Source: Bacteroidales bacterium UBA1173
GTDB lineage: Bacteria > Bacteroidota > Bacteroidia > Bacteroidales > F082
NCBI GenBank assembly: GCA_002311655.1
Contig: DBYZ01000007.1
Location: 2,675-66,674 of the forward strand
Direction of reading: 5' to 3'
Length of the DNA: 64,000 nt
Shown here piece by piece: positions 41,479 to 50,463 of this stretch. Both the position numbers and the translations under genes were made by a program. The notes below the pieces were generated by a model. It was not told where the DNA came from and ran no database searches. It saw nothing but the letters and a program-made list of their open reading frames with translations. Within the stretch, counting starts at the first letter, position 1, and each line of letters starts with the position of its first letter.

Positions 41479-42894
41479 TTATTTCAGTTGCATTTTATAC
41501 AAACTGCGGCAGTCGCGACCAACAGTTTGGCGGACATCAATGAATTTATAGTAAACAATTCCGTTATGGATTTGAATGCTTTCCGGGAAGACATGGTGAT
41601 TCAACTCAATGATATTCTTTATTGTACCAGTCTGTAAATCAATCTCTTTCAAAGTGACATGACCGTCTTTTGATAATTGCGCGTAGCATTTGCCGAGAGC
41701 TTTGTCGATAATAATGTTTCTGTCCCAATTGTTGCCGATACGGCTGTTTTTGCGATATGTCGTGCGGTGAAAACTGATGTCAACATCTTTCACAAAAGTG
41801 CCGTTTTCGGTAAACTTTACAAGCTTATCTTTTTCTAAATCAAACACATAGATGGTATCATTAAAAAATGTGATCGGACTAAAAATCGGTTGCAAACGAT
41901 ATCTGGCGCGCTGGCTGCTTTCAAAATCGACGTAAGTGTTTTCAATCGCGTCATCTCCGAATGTGTTGGTTTGTTCAATCCCATGCATCTCCATGATGTT
42001 TGGGAACAGCGGATTCTCTTTTTGAACTGCGTCGATAACGCCATCTTTTACCATATCCCTGTAATATGTTCTCCCCCACTCTCTTGTCGGACCGTAGCAG
42101 TCGGCTAACACTTTGGTTTCCTTATTGTTACGGTTGACGCTGATATACAAAATCTCCTGCCACATAGAGGCGTATCTCTGCAAAACGAGCAGGCTGTCGG
42201 TGATAACCTGAACCGGCATAAGTTTCTGCTTAAAAGTTTGAATATCAACAGGATAAAGCAAATTCAGCTTCTCGCCGTCGTAATAAGTCTGATAAGCCGT
42301 GTCTTTACTCAAAAGATGGATATTGCCGAAGGCATCTTCATAGAGATAATCGAACTTTTTATTGATTTTCGCCTTTGCCAAAGTATCCTGTTCATGACTC
42401 AAAAATATCAGTGAATGCTCGGAATTGTTATCAAGGATTAGATACATTCCAGCATCATTGACTATATAATCCGAGACCCAAACCTGTTTGTTTGAATATG
42501 CCAGATGCGGCATGTTTTCAACGATTTCCGCCTCTGGTAGCATGTTTGTTTTAGGATTTAAGACAACAAGCATGCTGCATGCATTTTCATTTTTGTCAAA
42601 GATGGTTTCATCGGAAATTTTTATGGTTTTCTGCTCGTAGCTGATATGTGAAAACACCACCGCATCGCCGTAATGTGCTGTGATGATTGTGGTTCCGAAA
42701 TTGTTGGTGATTCCGATGAGCTTCTGTTTGGAATTATATATGGCGACGTCTTTGAGGGATTTGCCGATGGAATCGGAAACGATGACGGAGATATTGATGG
42801 AGGGTTTGGTTTGAGAAAAAGCGGTGATTGGCGAGAGGGCCAATAGGATGAGTGGGATTATTAGGATTTTTAGGATTGGGAGGTGGTTTTTCAT
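41479..42894 (-). CDS. secreted protein: carboxypeptidase-regulatory-like domain plus propeller
   Basis: A 471-residue protein starting MKNHLPILKILIIPLILLAL, a signal peptide ending AFSQ. Residues about 25-95 (SINISVIVSDSIGKSLKDVAIYN...VVFSHISYEQKTIKI) look like a CarboxypepD_reg/CNA-type beta-sandwich. The rest resembles the 6-bladed-propeller proteins common in Bacteroidales (FSPITFFNDTIYVFDLEKDKLVKFTENGTFV). The role is unknown. The frame extends 29 codons upstream, but a -7 box lies 20 bp before the chosen ATG. Confidence 0.65.
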   Translation of the reverse strand: MKNHLPILKILIIPLILLALSPITAFSQTKPSINISVIVSDSIGKSLKDVAIYNSKQKLIGITNNFGTTIITAHYGDAVVFSHISYEQKTIKISDETIFDKNENACSMLVVLNPKTNMLPEAEIVENMPHLAYSNKQVWVSDYIVNDAGMYLILDNNSEHSLIFLSHEQDTLAKAKINKKFDYLYEDAFGNIHLLSKDTAYQTYYDGEKLNLLYPVDIQTFKQKLMPVQVITDSLLVLQRYASMWQEILYISVNRNNKETKVLADCYGPTREWGRTYYRDMVKDGVIDAVQKENPLFPNIMEMHGIEQTNTFGDDAIENTYVDFESSQRARYRLQPIFSPITFFNDTIYVFDLEKDKLVKFTENGTFVKDVDISFHRTTYRKNSRIGNNWDRNIIIDKALGKCYAQLSKDGHVTLKEIDLQTGTIKNIIELNHHVFPESIQIHNGIVYYKFIDVRQTVGRDCRSLYKMQLK

Positions 42895-42913
42895 GATGAT
42901 AACTTTTATTTTG

Positions 42914-42921
42914 CAAAAATA
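42914..42921 (-). promoter_or_regulatory. -7 box for the propeller protein gene
   Basis: CAAAAATA on the plus strand reads TATTTTTG towards the gene at 42894; this supports the shorter start. Confidence 0.5.
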
Positions 42922-42955
42922 AAACAAGAAAAATCCTATGTCAATACCTAAAACC

Positions 42956-43696
42956 CTAAAAGTTTGCACATTTTTTAACATTTTTCCAAAACCACCAGAG
43001 ACCGTAAGCCAGCAAAATGAGACCGCCGATAAGGGCTATCAGGTAAAAGGTGTCCGTTTGATTGATTAAATCAATGCCAGTGAGTGAGTTGTTGGCAATA
43101 TGGATGATAAGACCCGGAATGATGCTGCCTGTGCGCCAATAAAGCCATCCTGCTAGGATTCCAAACAGAGTGGCAGTGACAAAAGGTGCCCATAACCCAT
43201 GAAATAGACCGAAAGCAACAGCGGAGATAATAATGGCCACCCAAGGACGGCATCGCGTTTTAAGAAGACCATCAAGAAGAAGTCCGCGAAAACAAATCTC
43301 TTCTATTATAGGGCCAGAAACAACGACAAAAAGCGCACCGGCAATTCCTGAAATAAGCTGTTGACGACGTTCCAATTCTTCGCCCTGATAAAAAAAATCA
43401 ACATCAAACAAAGATAACACTGATATTGTAACGAGCAATTGTGCCACAGCTATCAAGACAGACATGCCGATTGCTGGCCAGACCATACGCCGCTCTATGC
43501 GGCCAAACGACAAATTGACATAGCTCTTGCCGAAAAACCAAACGGCAATGAGCATAAGTCCAATCACCAATGTCCATTTCATTATTTCATGGTTATTAAA
43601 GACACTCCCCAAGATAACACCAATAACCAATGTAGCTATATACAAAAGTACCAATAGCAGCAAACGTTTTACCGATTTTACAAATGCTTCATTCAT
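42956..43696 (-). CDS. CPBP family intramembrane metalloprotease
   Basis: A 246-residue membrane protein with about eight helices and the three CPBP/Abi motifs: EEICFRG (around 135), FGLFHGLW (around 165) and HIANNS (around 220). The glutamates and histidines would bind the metal of an intramembrane protease. Substrates are unknown. It lies near, but is not clearly co-transcribed with, the sigma-factor unit upstream. Confidence 0.9.
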   Translation of the reverse strand: MNEAFVKSVKRLLLLVLLYIATLVIGVILGSVFNNHEIMKWTLVIGLMLIAVWFFGKSYVNLSFGRIERRMVWPAIGMSVLIAVAQLLVTISVLSLFDVDFFYQGEELERRQQLISGIAGALFVVVSGPIIEEICFRGLLLDGLLKTRCRPWVAIIISAVAFGLFHGLWAPFVTATLFGILAGWLYWRTGSIIPGLIIHIANNSLTGIDLINQTDTFYLIALIGGLILLAYGLWWFWKNVKKCANF

Positions 43697-43718
43697 ATTT
43701 TAATTATTAAATCAACTT

Positions 43719-44279
43719 TTATGATTCCAGATCTTTGATTATTCCTTCGAGGGTGATTACAACATCAGGCTTGACAAAGACATCGTCGATGACGTAGTAT
43801 AAGCTTGATACAAATATTCCAAAAATGACACAATAACTGAGCACTGCCAAACTTTTTGCCGATGGACCATTTTGTAAGATGATAATGGCTCCGACCAGCA
43901 CCATAAACAGTGAAAAGAACACCCATAATGCTTTTCTCATCCTTTTGTATGTTTTCACCATTTTATGAATACGGTTGGCGTTTTCTGCCACATTCAATGA
44001 TTCGGAGTTTATCTTTCGGGTTTTCAGATAGATATAGAGATTCAATGCTAAAACACCCAAGCACCAAGGCAGGAGGAGAAAACCTCCGATGTACATAAAA
44101 ATCAATGGTGTTAGGATAATCATTGTAATTATTCTGATGAGCAGCTTTTTCTGCATCTGTGATATGCTTTTCTTGGTGGCGTTGCTGAGCATGGTGTCGC
44201 TGACGATGGCTTCGTTTTCGAGCTTTCCGTTGAGCACCGACAGTTGCGAGCGCATTTCTTCCAATTCGTTGTTTTCCAT
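43719..44279 (-). CDS. membrane protein linked to ECF sigma factor (putative anti-sigma)
   Basis: A 186-residue protein with a cytosolic N-terminal region (MENNELEEMRSQLSVLNGKLENEAIVSD), two pairs of membrane helices (about 45-85 and 118-165) and short tails. Proteins of this type follow ECF sigma genes in many Bacteroidales. It begins 12 bp after the sigma gene, which suggests an anti-sigma role. It has no zinc-binding HxxxCxxC motif, so the classical ZAS fold is not visible. Confidence 0.6.
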   Translation of the reverse strand: MENNELEEMRSQLSVLNGKLENEAIVSDTMLSNATKKSISQMQKKLLIRIITMIILTPLIFMYIGGFLLLPWCLGVLALNLYIYLKTRKINSESLNVAENANRIHKMVKTYKRMRKALWVFFSLFMVLVGAIIILQNGPSAKSLAVLSYCVIFGIFVSSLYYVIDDVFVKPDVVITLEGIIKDLES

Positions 44280-44291
44280 AGCTTTGCGTGT

Positions 44292-44774
44292 TTAATCGTT
44301 CGACATTTTCTTGAGTTGTTCCTTGATTCTGACCAGTTTGACGGAGACGTTTTTCGTGGAGATGCCTATAATCTGCCCGATTTCGTCGTAGCTCAGGTTT
44401 TCGAGCCAGAGCAGCACTATGGCTTTGTCGAGTGGACCGAGTTTGTTGATGCGGCGGTAGAGCATCTGCACCTGCCGGGTGTCGTCGTCGGTGTCGGTGA
44501 ACAGGTTGATGTCCATGGTGAGCGGCACCGTGTCGACGCGGCGTTTCTTCTTGCGTTCGTGGGTAAGACAGGTGTTGAGGCTCACTCGCCAGATCCATGT
44601 CTTCACGTCGCATTTACCCTGAAAGCCGTCGAAGCCGCGCCACAGGTTGATGAGCGTCTCCTGAAAGAGGTCGTTCACCTCGTCCTGCTCTTTCGAGAAG
44701 AGGTAGCACACAGTGAAGATGGTGGCTTTGTTGGCCTTCACGATGCGGTTGAATTCATTTTCTTTCTCAGTCAT
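44292..44774 (-). CDS. ECF-type RNA polymerase sigma factor
   Basis: A 160-residue sigma-70 family protein: region 2 contains ATIFTVCYLFSKEQDEVNDLFQETLINLWRGFDGF and TWIWRVSLNTCL, region 4 contains LGPLDKAIVLLWLENLSYDEIGQIIGISTKNVSVKLVRIKEQL. It directs RNA polymerase to an unknown regulon. A TATTTTTG -7 box lies upstream, divergent from the promoter of the aspartic protease-like gene. Confidence 0.92.
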   Translation of the reverse strand: MTEKENEFNRIVKANKATIFTVCYLFSKEQDEVNDLFQETLINLWRGFDGFQGKCDVKTWIWRVSLNTCLTHERKKKRRVDTVPLTMDINLFTDTDDDTRQVQMLYRRINKLGPLDKAIVLLWLENLSYDEIGQIIGISTKNVSVKLVRIKEQLKKMSND

Positions 44775-44834
44775 TGATCAGAATCTTTTGCACATTAGAC
44801 GCAAAAGTGTGGAAAAAGCTACAGTTAATTTTTG

Positions 44835-44842
44835 CAAAAATA
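44835..44842 (-). promoter_or_regulatory. -7 box for the ECF sigma gene
   Basis: CAAAAATA on the plus strand reads TATTTTTG towards the sigma gene, 60 bp before its ATG. Confidence 0.5.
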
Positions 44843-44873
44843 TGAAATAAAAACAAATTATTGATAATTTTTG

Positions 44874-44881
44874 TAATTTTG
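44874..44881 (+). promoter_or_regulatory. -7 box for the aspartic protease/PDZ gene
   Basis: TAATTTTG, 31 bp before the ATG at 44913, fits the TAnnTTTG consensus. Confidence 0.55.
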
Positions 44882-44912
44882 TAGCCAATAATTAACCAGT
44901 TATTTAAATTCT

Positions 44913-46091
44913 ATGAAAAAGAAAACTAAGAGAGTTTTTCTCGTGATTTTGGCTGTAATAGTGGCATTGTGCGCCGCGTTTTTCTATTTTTTCCCTGTAG
45001 GGTTGTATATTCATACGTTAAAGGTGTGTACTGATGAAGTTGTTGTGGCTGATGTCCGGTTTGATGACACCATACATTTCAAAAATAACGGGCAACATAT
45101 TATTTTCAAGGCCGAGTTGAATGGTGAGCCTGATTCGTTGATTTACGATACGGGTGATAATTCGATTATGACGTTAATGTATACGCCGAGCACACGTCCC
45201 GAAGGAATGAAGTTTTATCGTGTTCGGGTGACAGGCGTCGACAAAAAAGCAAGTATCAAAATCACGACACTGTATACAAAAGTCGGGACGGAGAAGATTT
45301 ATAACACAGGACTTGGACAGGCTGTCTTGTTTCCGGAACAGCCTCTTTGTGAAAAATATACAATCACCGACCACCATTTATTAGGTTTTGAAAGCCTTCA
45401 CATAGGTCATGAAATTTTAGATTTCACTAATAGTGAGATAAGGTTTGTCAATTATTCGGATACGATTGACACCACAGGTTATGTTCCCGTAAAATGCACG
45501 TATGAACGGAATGTGCTGTGGGTTTATCCTCAAATCGATGGCGTGGAATACAAATGCATCTTCGACACTGGAAACGGACGCGCCGGCTTTGTTTTGAAAG
45601 ATGAGCAAAGGGTTGAAAACCCTCAAACTGACGATTATGTCTATGAAGGGTCGTTCGGAATCGGTATTGGCGGTCAGACTGATAAGCAACGGTTTGTAAA
45701 TGCCCCTAAAGTAAAATTCAATATCGCTGACACCGACAAAGAGACTGAGATAATCTATGTGAAAAATATTACGGACAACAACATGGGTCTCAAAGCCATC
45801 TCGCAGTTCGACTGGATAATTTCAGTATCGTCTGGAGGGCCCAGATTATATGCCAAGCCCCATATCAATGATAAGGTTAAACCATATCACCCTGTCCGCT
45901 ACAAACTCATTGCCGACAAAGGCAAATTGAAGATTTTGACACGTCTCATCGACGGCAATGAAACCTTCAAGGTCGGCGACAGGATTGTCTCAGTAAACGG
46001 CGAAAAAATCACCGAGGAAAATATCTGTTATTACCATGATTTGCTGACAAACAGCGACGACTGGTCAGGATTTGATATCAAAGTGAAGTGA
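44913..46091 (+). CDS. membrane-anchored retropepsin-like aspartic protease with PDZ domain
   Basis: A 392-residue protein with an N-terminal membrane anchor (RVFLVILAVIVALCAAFFYFF). Two aspartic-protease-like motifs are present, LIYDTGDNS (around 76) and CIFDTGNGR (around 212), each followed by strand-rich segments, as in clan AA retropepsin-like repeats. The C-terminus (about 320-392) has a PDZ-like stretch, FKVGDRIVSVNGEKITEENICYY. The combination is common in Bacteroidales. Substrates are unknown. Its 3' end overlaps the convergent DUF1893 gene by 14 bp. Confidence 0.7.
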   Translation: MKKKTKRVFLVILAVIVALCAAFFYFFPVGLYIHTLKVCTDEVVVADVRFDDTIHFKNNGQHIIFKAELNGEPDSLIYDTGDNSIMTLMYTPSTRPEGMKFYRVRVTGVDKKASIKITTLYTKVGTEKIYNTGLGQAVLFPEQPLCEKYTITDHHLLGFESLHIGHEILDFTNSEIRFVNYSDTIDTTGYVPVKCTYERNVLWVYPQIDGVEYKCIFDTGNGRAGFVLKDEQRVENPQTDDYVYEGSFGIGIGGQTDKQRFVNAPKVKFNIADTDKETEIIYVKNITDNNMGLKAISQFDWIISVSSGGPRLYAKPHINDKVKPYHPVRYKLIADKGKLKILTRLIDGNETFKVGDRIVSVNGEKITEENICYYHDLLTNSDDWSGFDIKVK

Positions 46092-46479
46092 TGCGGTTAA
46101 ACGCCTCCTGCGGATCATCGACATCCAAACAAAGCGTTTCCATGGGACAGAGGCCGTCGCCAGTGCGGTTTACAATTCTATCGACTTTTTTGTCGTAAAA
46201 ACAAGGAATATTGTGCTTTTCAAAAACTTTGATTGCCGGTTCTGATATTATCAGAGTGTGAACTTCTTTGATTTCGCCTAAAACCATCAGGAGAGCAGCG
46301 GCTTTCCCGATGACTTTATCGGCAACGGAGGCACCTTTCAGAAAGCCTTTTTTCTCTGTCAGAAGATGCAAAAGCGGTTTCACACCGCGTTCCTGCGAAG
46401 TGAAAACCTCTCCATTTGAGACCACTGCAAGGGTACTCGCAGAGGAAATCAGTGATGATTTGGCTTGTTCTAACGACAT
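46078..46479 (-). CDS. DUF1893 family protein, copy 2
   Basis: A 133-residue near-copy of the protein at 40052-40477. The stretch from TSQERGVKPLL through PMETLCLDVD differs at few positions, while both ends diverge. The two genes have the same strand and lie 6 kb apart, which fits a recent duplication or gene conversion. Function unknown. It is followed downstream by the overlapping end of the protease-like gene and preceded by a MITE-like element. Confidence 0.8.
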   Translation of the reverse strand: MSLEQAKSSLISSASTLAVVSNGEVFTSQERGVKPLLHLLTEKKGFLKGASVADKVIGKAAALLMVLGEIKEVHTLIISEPAIKVFEKHNIPCFYDKKVDRIVNRTGDGLCPMETLCLDVDDPQEAFNRITSL

Positions 46480-46490
46480 ATTATTAATCT

Positions 46491-46643
46491 CACGCAGAAC
46501 TCGCAGATTTCGCAGAATTTTACTTCCCTTTTAAATTAATTGCTAAAGCAATCTGATCTCGCAGAACAAATCTGCGATTTCTGTTCGCTTGCGAACTGTT
46601 TTTTTGGAAGAACAGTTTCTGCGGGTTCAGCGAGATCTGCGTG
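46491..46643. repeat. MITE-like palindromic element (copy 2)
   Basis: A 153-bp element: starts CACGCAGAACTCGCAG, ends CAGCGAGATCTGCGTG, with internal TTGCTAAAGCAATCTGATCT and TCTGTTCGCTTGCGAACT hairpins. It is nearly collinear with the copy at 59637. Confidence 0.85.
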
Positions 46644-46648
46644 CTATT

Positions 46649-47161
46649 TTATTTAATATATTTCACAAAGAAAAAACCGCCAATCCATTGAATCAGCATT
46701 CCAGGGATTCCGAGGCGGAAATCGTTGAATCCTGCTATGAATGAGCCCTCGACGAGCCATTCCACGAGGCAGCCGAACAGCTGGTATGCCAAAACCACCA
46801 AGAGGATGGTCCAAAGCGACACTTTCTGGCTCTTTTCAGCAACCCAGGCAGCCGAGACAGCGAGGAACACTGACTTAATGAGGATGCTCGGAACCACTGC
46901 CGCCGGAGGCATTCCGAAAAGCAGACTGTTGATGATTGGCGACAAAACAGCCGTCATCAAACCAACCTTCATGCCATATTTGTAAGCTGCAACGAGCGTA
47001 AAGAAATATATCGGCAGGAAGATGTGACCGCCGTTTGGAATCAGGTGGCAGAGTTGTGGCAAAATGATATTGCCAGCCACAAACAATGTCGCGAAGAGAT
47101 ACGTCTTAACTTGATCAAAATCAAGGTTATAGAGCTTTACTGTTGATGTTGTTGAATTCAT
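46649..47161 (-). CDS. ECF transporter S component-like membrane protein
   Basis: A 170-residue protein with about five membrane helices: MNSTTSTVKLYNLDFDQVKTYLFATLF, then LPIYFFTLVAAYKYGMKVGLMTAVLSPIINSLLFGMP. This pattern matches the substrate-binding S component of energy-coupling-factor vitamin transporters. The ligand cannot be told. The longer open frame (to 47242) runs into a REPIN arm and is rejected. It lies 65 bp downstream of the unassigned conserved gene at 47227-48429. Confidence 0.7.
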   Translation of the reverse strand: MNSTTSTVKLYNLDFDQVKTYLFATLFVAGNIILPQLCHLIPNGGHIFLPIYFFTLVAAYKYGMKVGLMTAVLSPIINSLLFGMPPAAVVPSILIKSVFLAVSAAWVAEKSQKVSLWTILLVVLAYQLFGCLVEWLVEGSFIAGFNDFRLGIPGMLIQWIGGFFFVKYIK

Positions 47162-47186
47162 TTTATTGATAGTTTTATTATTGTTT

Positions 47187-47224
47187 GAGATTTCTCCATT
47201 CCGCTTCGCTCCAGTCGAAATGAC
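47187..47224. repeat. REPIN-family repeat, single arm (locus E)
   Basis: GAGATTTCTCCATTCCGC...CTCCAGTCGAAATGAC, one arm, between the S-component gene and its upstream neighbour. It touches the last bases of the 47227-48429 gene. Confidence 0.8.
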
Positions 47225-47226
47225 GG

Positions 47227-48429
47227 CTAGCGCTGGAGCCATTCTTTAATCTTATCCATTTTCATGTAATCGATGTTATCGACAATCCACTCGCGCATGG
47301 CCTTGCCTGGCTCAGTCTGCTGCGGATAGCTGATATAGTCGAGCTCAACGTTGAGCGCTTTCGCCACCTTGTAGCCCATCACCGACCAAAGCACGCCGAT
47401 GTCGCCAACGACCGGAATCGACTTCTCGAGACGTGAGAATGCCGACATCTCCATGCGGAATGGGATTTTCGACATTTTGGTCTTCGGCAAGCCTTTGTCG
47501 ATAGCGGCCTGAACATCGCCCGATTTCTTGTCGAGATCCCAAGCTTTCTTGAGGTTTTCGTCGAGGTCGAAACGAATCAAGGTCTTGTCTTTGAGGCTGT
47601 AGGTAGGATAGCCGTTCCAGCTTGCCCAGATGCCGTGACCTGTGTAAGTCTCAAACGGACCGTCGTGAATCTCCTGTGTCAATGCCACTGCCGACTCGAT
47701 GATGACATCAGCGCTACCTAACATCTTTGAGATGCGGAAAGTACGATCACTCACAGGGATACTGTCGGCGATGCTGATACCGACCTGACCGCCACCGATA
47801 AGCTGCGGAACACTCACGAGCACAGGGACATTGTGACGGACACCTGCGCCAAGCATTGTACGCTCATCGCAACCCCAGCCGACGACTTCCTCAAACGGAA
47901 CGTGCTTGGTGTGCGCAATCTCCATGATGCTCGCTGCAAATGTCTCGTTTCTAAGACCCATCGGGTATGCCATGTTAGCAGCCGCCTTGATGATGACAGT
48001 GCCTTCTTTCTCGTTGCAACGCTGCACCAGAGCGTCGTCGATAATCATCTCTTTCTTGAGGTCAGCCCACTGAGCGTCAGTGAGTTCAGTGAGCTCGAAG
48101 ATGTCGCCACGAGGCATCTTGTCGAAGTCGAGGAACTCCTCGCCGACATCGTGTATGTTTATACGTTTCACCTTGTCGAGCACGCCGCCCATCTCGTGTG
48201 AGACGACAGCTGAACTCGTTGTCACTCCGTCGATTAAGCCTTTGCTTATGAACTCGGCAATCAAGGTTGTAACGCCTTCGTGAATGTTAGGTCCAGAGCC
48301 TGTCACAACCACAATCTTGCCGCCTTTTTTCTTTGTCTCGACAACTTTTTCAATTGCAATGTCAAGGTAATGCTTTGTCTCTTCCGGCAAAGCCTCATAC
48401 AAGCCTTCAATAAATTTTACGTCTATCAT
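47227..48429 (-). CDS. conserved protein of unknown function, possibly deoxyhypusine-synthase-like
   Basis: A 400-residue soluble protein, not firmly recognised. It has a Rossmann-like segment KIVVVTGSGPNIHEGVTTLI and a striking IDGVTTSSAVVSHEMGG block (about 70-85). Later NMAYPMGLRNETF, GWGCDERTMLGAGVRHNVPVLVSVPQLIGGGQVG and TGHGIWASWNGYPTY follow. The TGSG and TSSAVV pattern recalls deoxyhypusine-synthase-like enzymes, but I cannot confirm the catalytic lysine. It sits upstream of an ECF S component and may share a substrate or pathway with it. Confidence 0.5.
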   Translation of the reverse strand: MIDVKFIEGLYEALPEETKHYLDIAIEKVVETKKKGGKIVVVTGSGPNIHEGVTTLIAEFISKGLIDGVTTSSAVVSHEMGGVLDKVKRINIHDVGEEFLDFDKMPRGDIFELTELTDAQWADLKKEMIIDDALVQRCNEKEGTVIIKAAANMAYPMGLRNETFAASIMEIAHTKHVPFEEVVGWGCDERTMLGAGVRHNVPVLVSVPQLIGGGQVGISIADSIPVSDRTFRISKMLGSADVIIESAVALTQEIHDGPFETYTGHGIWASWNGYPTYSLKDKTLIRFDLDENLKKAWDLDKKSGDVQAAIDKGLPKTKMSKIPFRMEMSAFSRLEKSIPVVGDIGVLWSVMGYKVAKALNVELDYISYPQQTEPGKAMREWIVDNIDYMKMDKIKEWLQR

Positions 48430-48442
48430 TTTATTTATCTTA

Positions 48443-48584
48443 AACCGCTAAAGCGGTTGTTATCTTAATCGCCTTCGGCGAGAAATCTTTCAAAATCTTT
48501 TAAAAAATCTTTCAAAATTTTCTACGTTGGACTATTTTGTTTGATTTTTAATTAGATTTTGTTAGATTTCTGCCCATCAGGGCA
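48443..48584. repeat. three short perfect hairpins between glnS and the unknown gene
   Basis: AACCGC-TAAA-GCGGTT (48443-48458), TCGCC-TTC-GGCGA (48469-48481) and TGCCC-ATCA-GGGCA (48571-48584) lie in the 162-bp gap. The last is just past the glnS stop on the minus strand. They may be short dispersed repeats or weak terminators; no gene is visible. Confidence 0.5.
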
Positions 48585-48591
48585 TCCATTA

Positions 48592-50334
48592 TTATTCTTT
48601 CTTTGACCAGGTATCTTTCAATCCCACGGTTCTGTTGAACACCAGATGATCAGATGTGCTGTCCTTATCGACAGTGAAATACCCTATTCTCTGGAACTGG
48701 AAATGATCGAGAGGTTTTGCGTCGGCGAGATATTTCTCGACGTAGCATTCTGTTCTAATTTCCAATGAGTTAGGATTCATCATCTTACGCATTGCCTCGA
48801 TTGGAGTGTTGCCTTCATCTTGCAATCTTGCCAGTTCGTCGCGTGGGTTTTCCACATTCCACAAGCGGTCGTAAAGTCTCACCTCCGCCTTGAGGCAGTG
48901 TGCCTGACTGACCCAGTGGATGGTGCCTTTCACCTTGCGGTTAGCCTCAGGCATGCCGCTGCGTGTCATCGGGTCGTATTCGGCATAAACCTCAACAACC
49001 TCGCCGTTTTCGTCTTTCTTGCAGCCGGTGCATTTCACGATGTAGGCGTTTTTGAGGCGTACTTCCTTGCTTGGAGTGAGACGGAAATACTTGTTCGGCG
49101 GGCATTCCATGAAGTCTTCCTTCTCAATCCACAGCTCGCGGCTGAACTCAATCTTATGGCTGCCTGCGTTTTCATCTTCTGGGTTGTTGATGGCCTCAAG
49201 TTCCTCGGTCTGACCTTCCGGATAATTGGTAATCACCAGCTTCACCGGGTTGATGACAGCTGCCACACGTGTTGCGCGGGCGTTCAAGTCTTCACGAATC
49301 GAGCTCTCGAGCAAAGCGAAGTCGTTCAGAGCGTCGTATGTTGTGTAACCAATCTTATCGATAAACTTATGAATCGACTCGGGGGTGTAGCCACGGCGAC
49401 GGAAGCCGCAAATCGTAGGCATACGAGGGTCGTCCCAGCCGTTGACGATGCCTTCTTTCACCAAAATCAGCAGGTTACGCTTGCTCATCAGGGTGTAGTT
49501 GAGGTTGAGTTTGTTGAACTCTGTCTGGCGCGGACGGTTGTCATCCATGTTGTCGCCCTCGCCGCGGATTTCCTTGAGCCAGTCGACAAACAGGTCGTAC
49601 AACGGGCGATGCACCACAAATTCCAGCGTGCAGAGCGAGTGGGTGACACCCTCGAAATAGTCGCTCTGTCCGTGTGCGAAGTCGTACATCGGGTAGGCGT
49701 ACCATTTGTTGCCAGTGCGATGATGCGGAGTCTTCACCACGCGGTATATTATCGGGTCGCGGAAGTGCATGTTAGGGTTCGCCATGTCGATCTTTGCGCG
49801 AAGCACCATCTTGCCTTCCTCGATCTCGCCAGCGTTCATCTTGTTGAAAAGCTCAAGTGACTCCTCGACAGGACGGTTACGATACGGACTCTCTATGCCT
49901 GGCTGCGTCGGAGTGCCTTTCTGTGCTGCAATCTCCTCCGACGACTGCTCGTCGATATATGCCTTGCCGCGTTTTATCAGTTCGATAGCAAAATCCCAAA
50001 GCTGCTGGAAGTAATCGGAGGCGTAATATTCATTACCCCATTGATAGCCAAGCCATTGGATGTCTTCCTTGATGGCATCTACATATTCCATGTTCTCCTT
50101 GGTGGGGTTGGTGTCGTCGAAACGCAGGTTGCACACGCCGCTGTAGTTCTTGGCGATGCCGAAATCCAGGCAGATAGCCTTGGCGTGACCAATGTGGAGG
50201 TAGCCGTTAGGCTCAGGAGGGAAACGTGTCTGGATTCGCTTGGCGTTCTTGCCGTTTCGTAAATCTTCCTCAACTTTCGCTTCAATGAAATTCAGCGATT
50301 TCTTTTCTTCTTTTTCAGCTTCTTCGGAAATCAT
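48592..50334 (-). CDS. glnS: glutamine--tRNA ligase
   Basis: A 580-residue class I synthetase that charges tRNA-Gln directly. RFPPEPNGYLHIGHAKAICLDFG holds the HIGH motif, MSKRNLLILV is the KMSKS loop, and the C-terminal anticodon-binding beta-barrels follow (NKYFRLTPSKEVRLKNAYIV). An N-terminal extension of about 35 charged residues precedes RIQTRFPPEP. Bases 50335-50577 upstream hold a REPIN element and no gene. Confidence 0.97.
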   Translation of the reverse strand: MISEEAEKEEKKSLNFIEAKVEEDLRNGKNAKRIQTRFPPEPNGYLHIGHAKAICLDFGIAKNYSGVCNLRFDDTNPTKENMEYVDAIKEDIQWLGYQWGNEYYASDYFQQLWDFAIELIKRGKAYIDEQSSEEIAAQKGTPTQPGIESPYRNRPVEESLELFNKMNAGEIEEGKMVLRAKIDMANPNMHFRDPIIYRVVKTPHHRTGNKWYAYPMYDFAHGQSDYFEGVTHSLCTLEFVVHRPLYDLFVDWLKEIRGEGDNMDDNRPRQTEFNKLNLNYTLMSKRNLLILVKEGIVNGWDDPRMPTICGFRRRGYTPESIHKFIDKIGYTTYDALNDFALLESSIREDLNARATRVAAVINPVKLVITNYPEGQTEELEAINNPEDENAGSHKIEFSRELWIEKEDFMECPPNKYFRLTPSKEVRLKNAYIVKCTGCKKDENGEVVEVYAEYDPMTRSGMPEANRKVKGTIHWVSQAHCLKAEVRLYDRLWNVENPRDELARLQDEGNTPIEAMRKMMNPNSLEIRTECYVEKYLADAKPLDHFQFQRIGYFTVDKDSTSDHLVFNRTVGLKDTWSKKE

Positions 50335-50354
50335 ATTTCAAATATTTTATTCTC

Positions 50355-50463
50355 GTCATTTCGACCGATCGTAAGGAGTGGAGAAATCACCACCTCTCAA
50401 TTTATTCGGAAATATTCAACTGCCAGAGATTTCTCGACTACACTGCGTTCCGCTCGAAATGAC
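50355..50463. repeat. REPIN-family element (locus F)
   Basis: A 109-bp element with both arms, GTCATTTCGACCGATCG...GGAGAAATCACC and GAGATTTCTCGACTACACTG...CGCTCGAAATGAC, in the intergenic space between the divergent genes glnS and cvpA. Confidence 0.85.

Noticed and set aside
47162..47242. N-terminal extension of the ECF S component (MAPALAVISTGAKRNG...)
   Set aside because: Derived from a REPIN arm; the membrane protein begins at MNSTTSTVKL.
48820..49860. 346-codon plus-strand frame opposite glnS
   Set aside because: Shadow of the well-supported glnS gene on the other strand, as is the 275-codon frame opposite the TPR regulator at 38601-39428.
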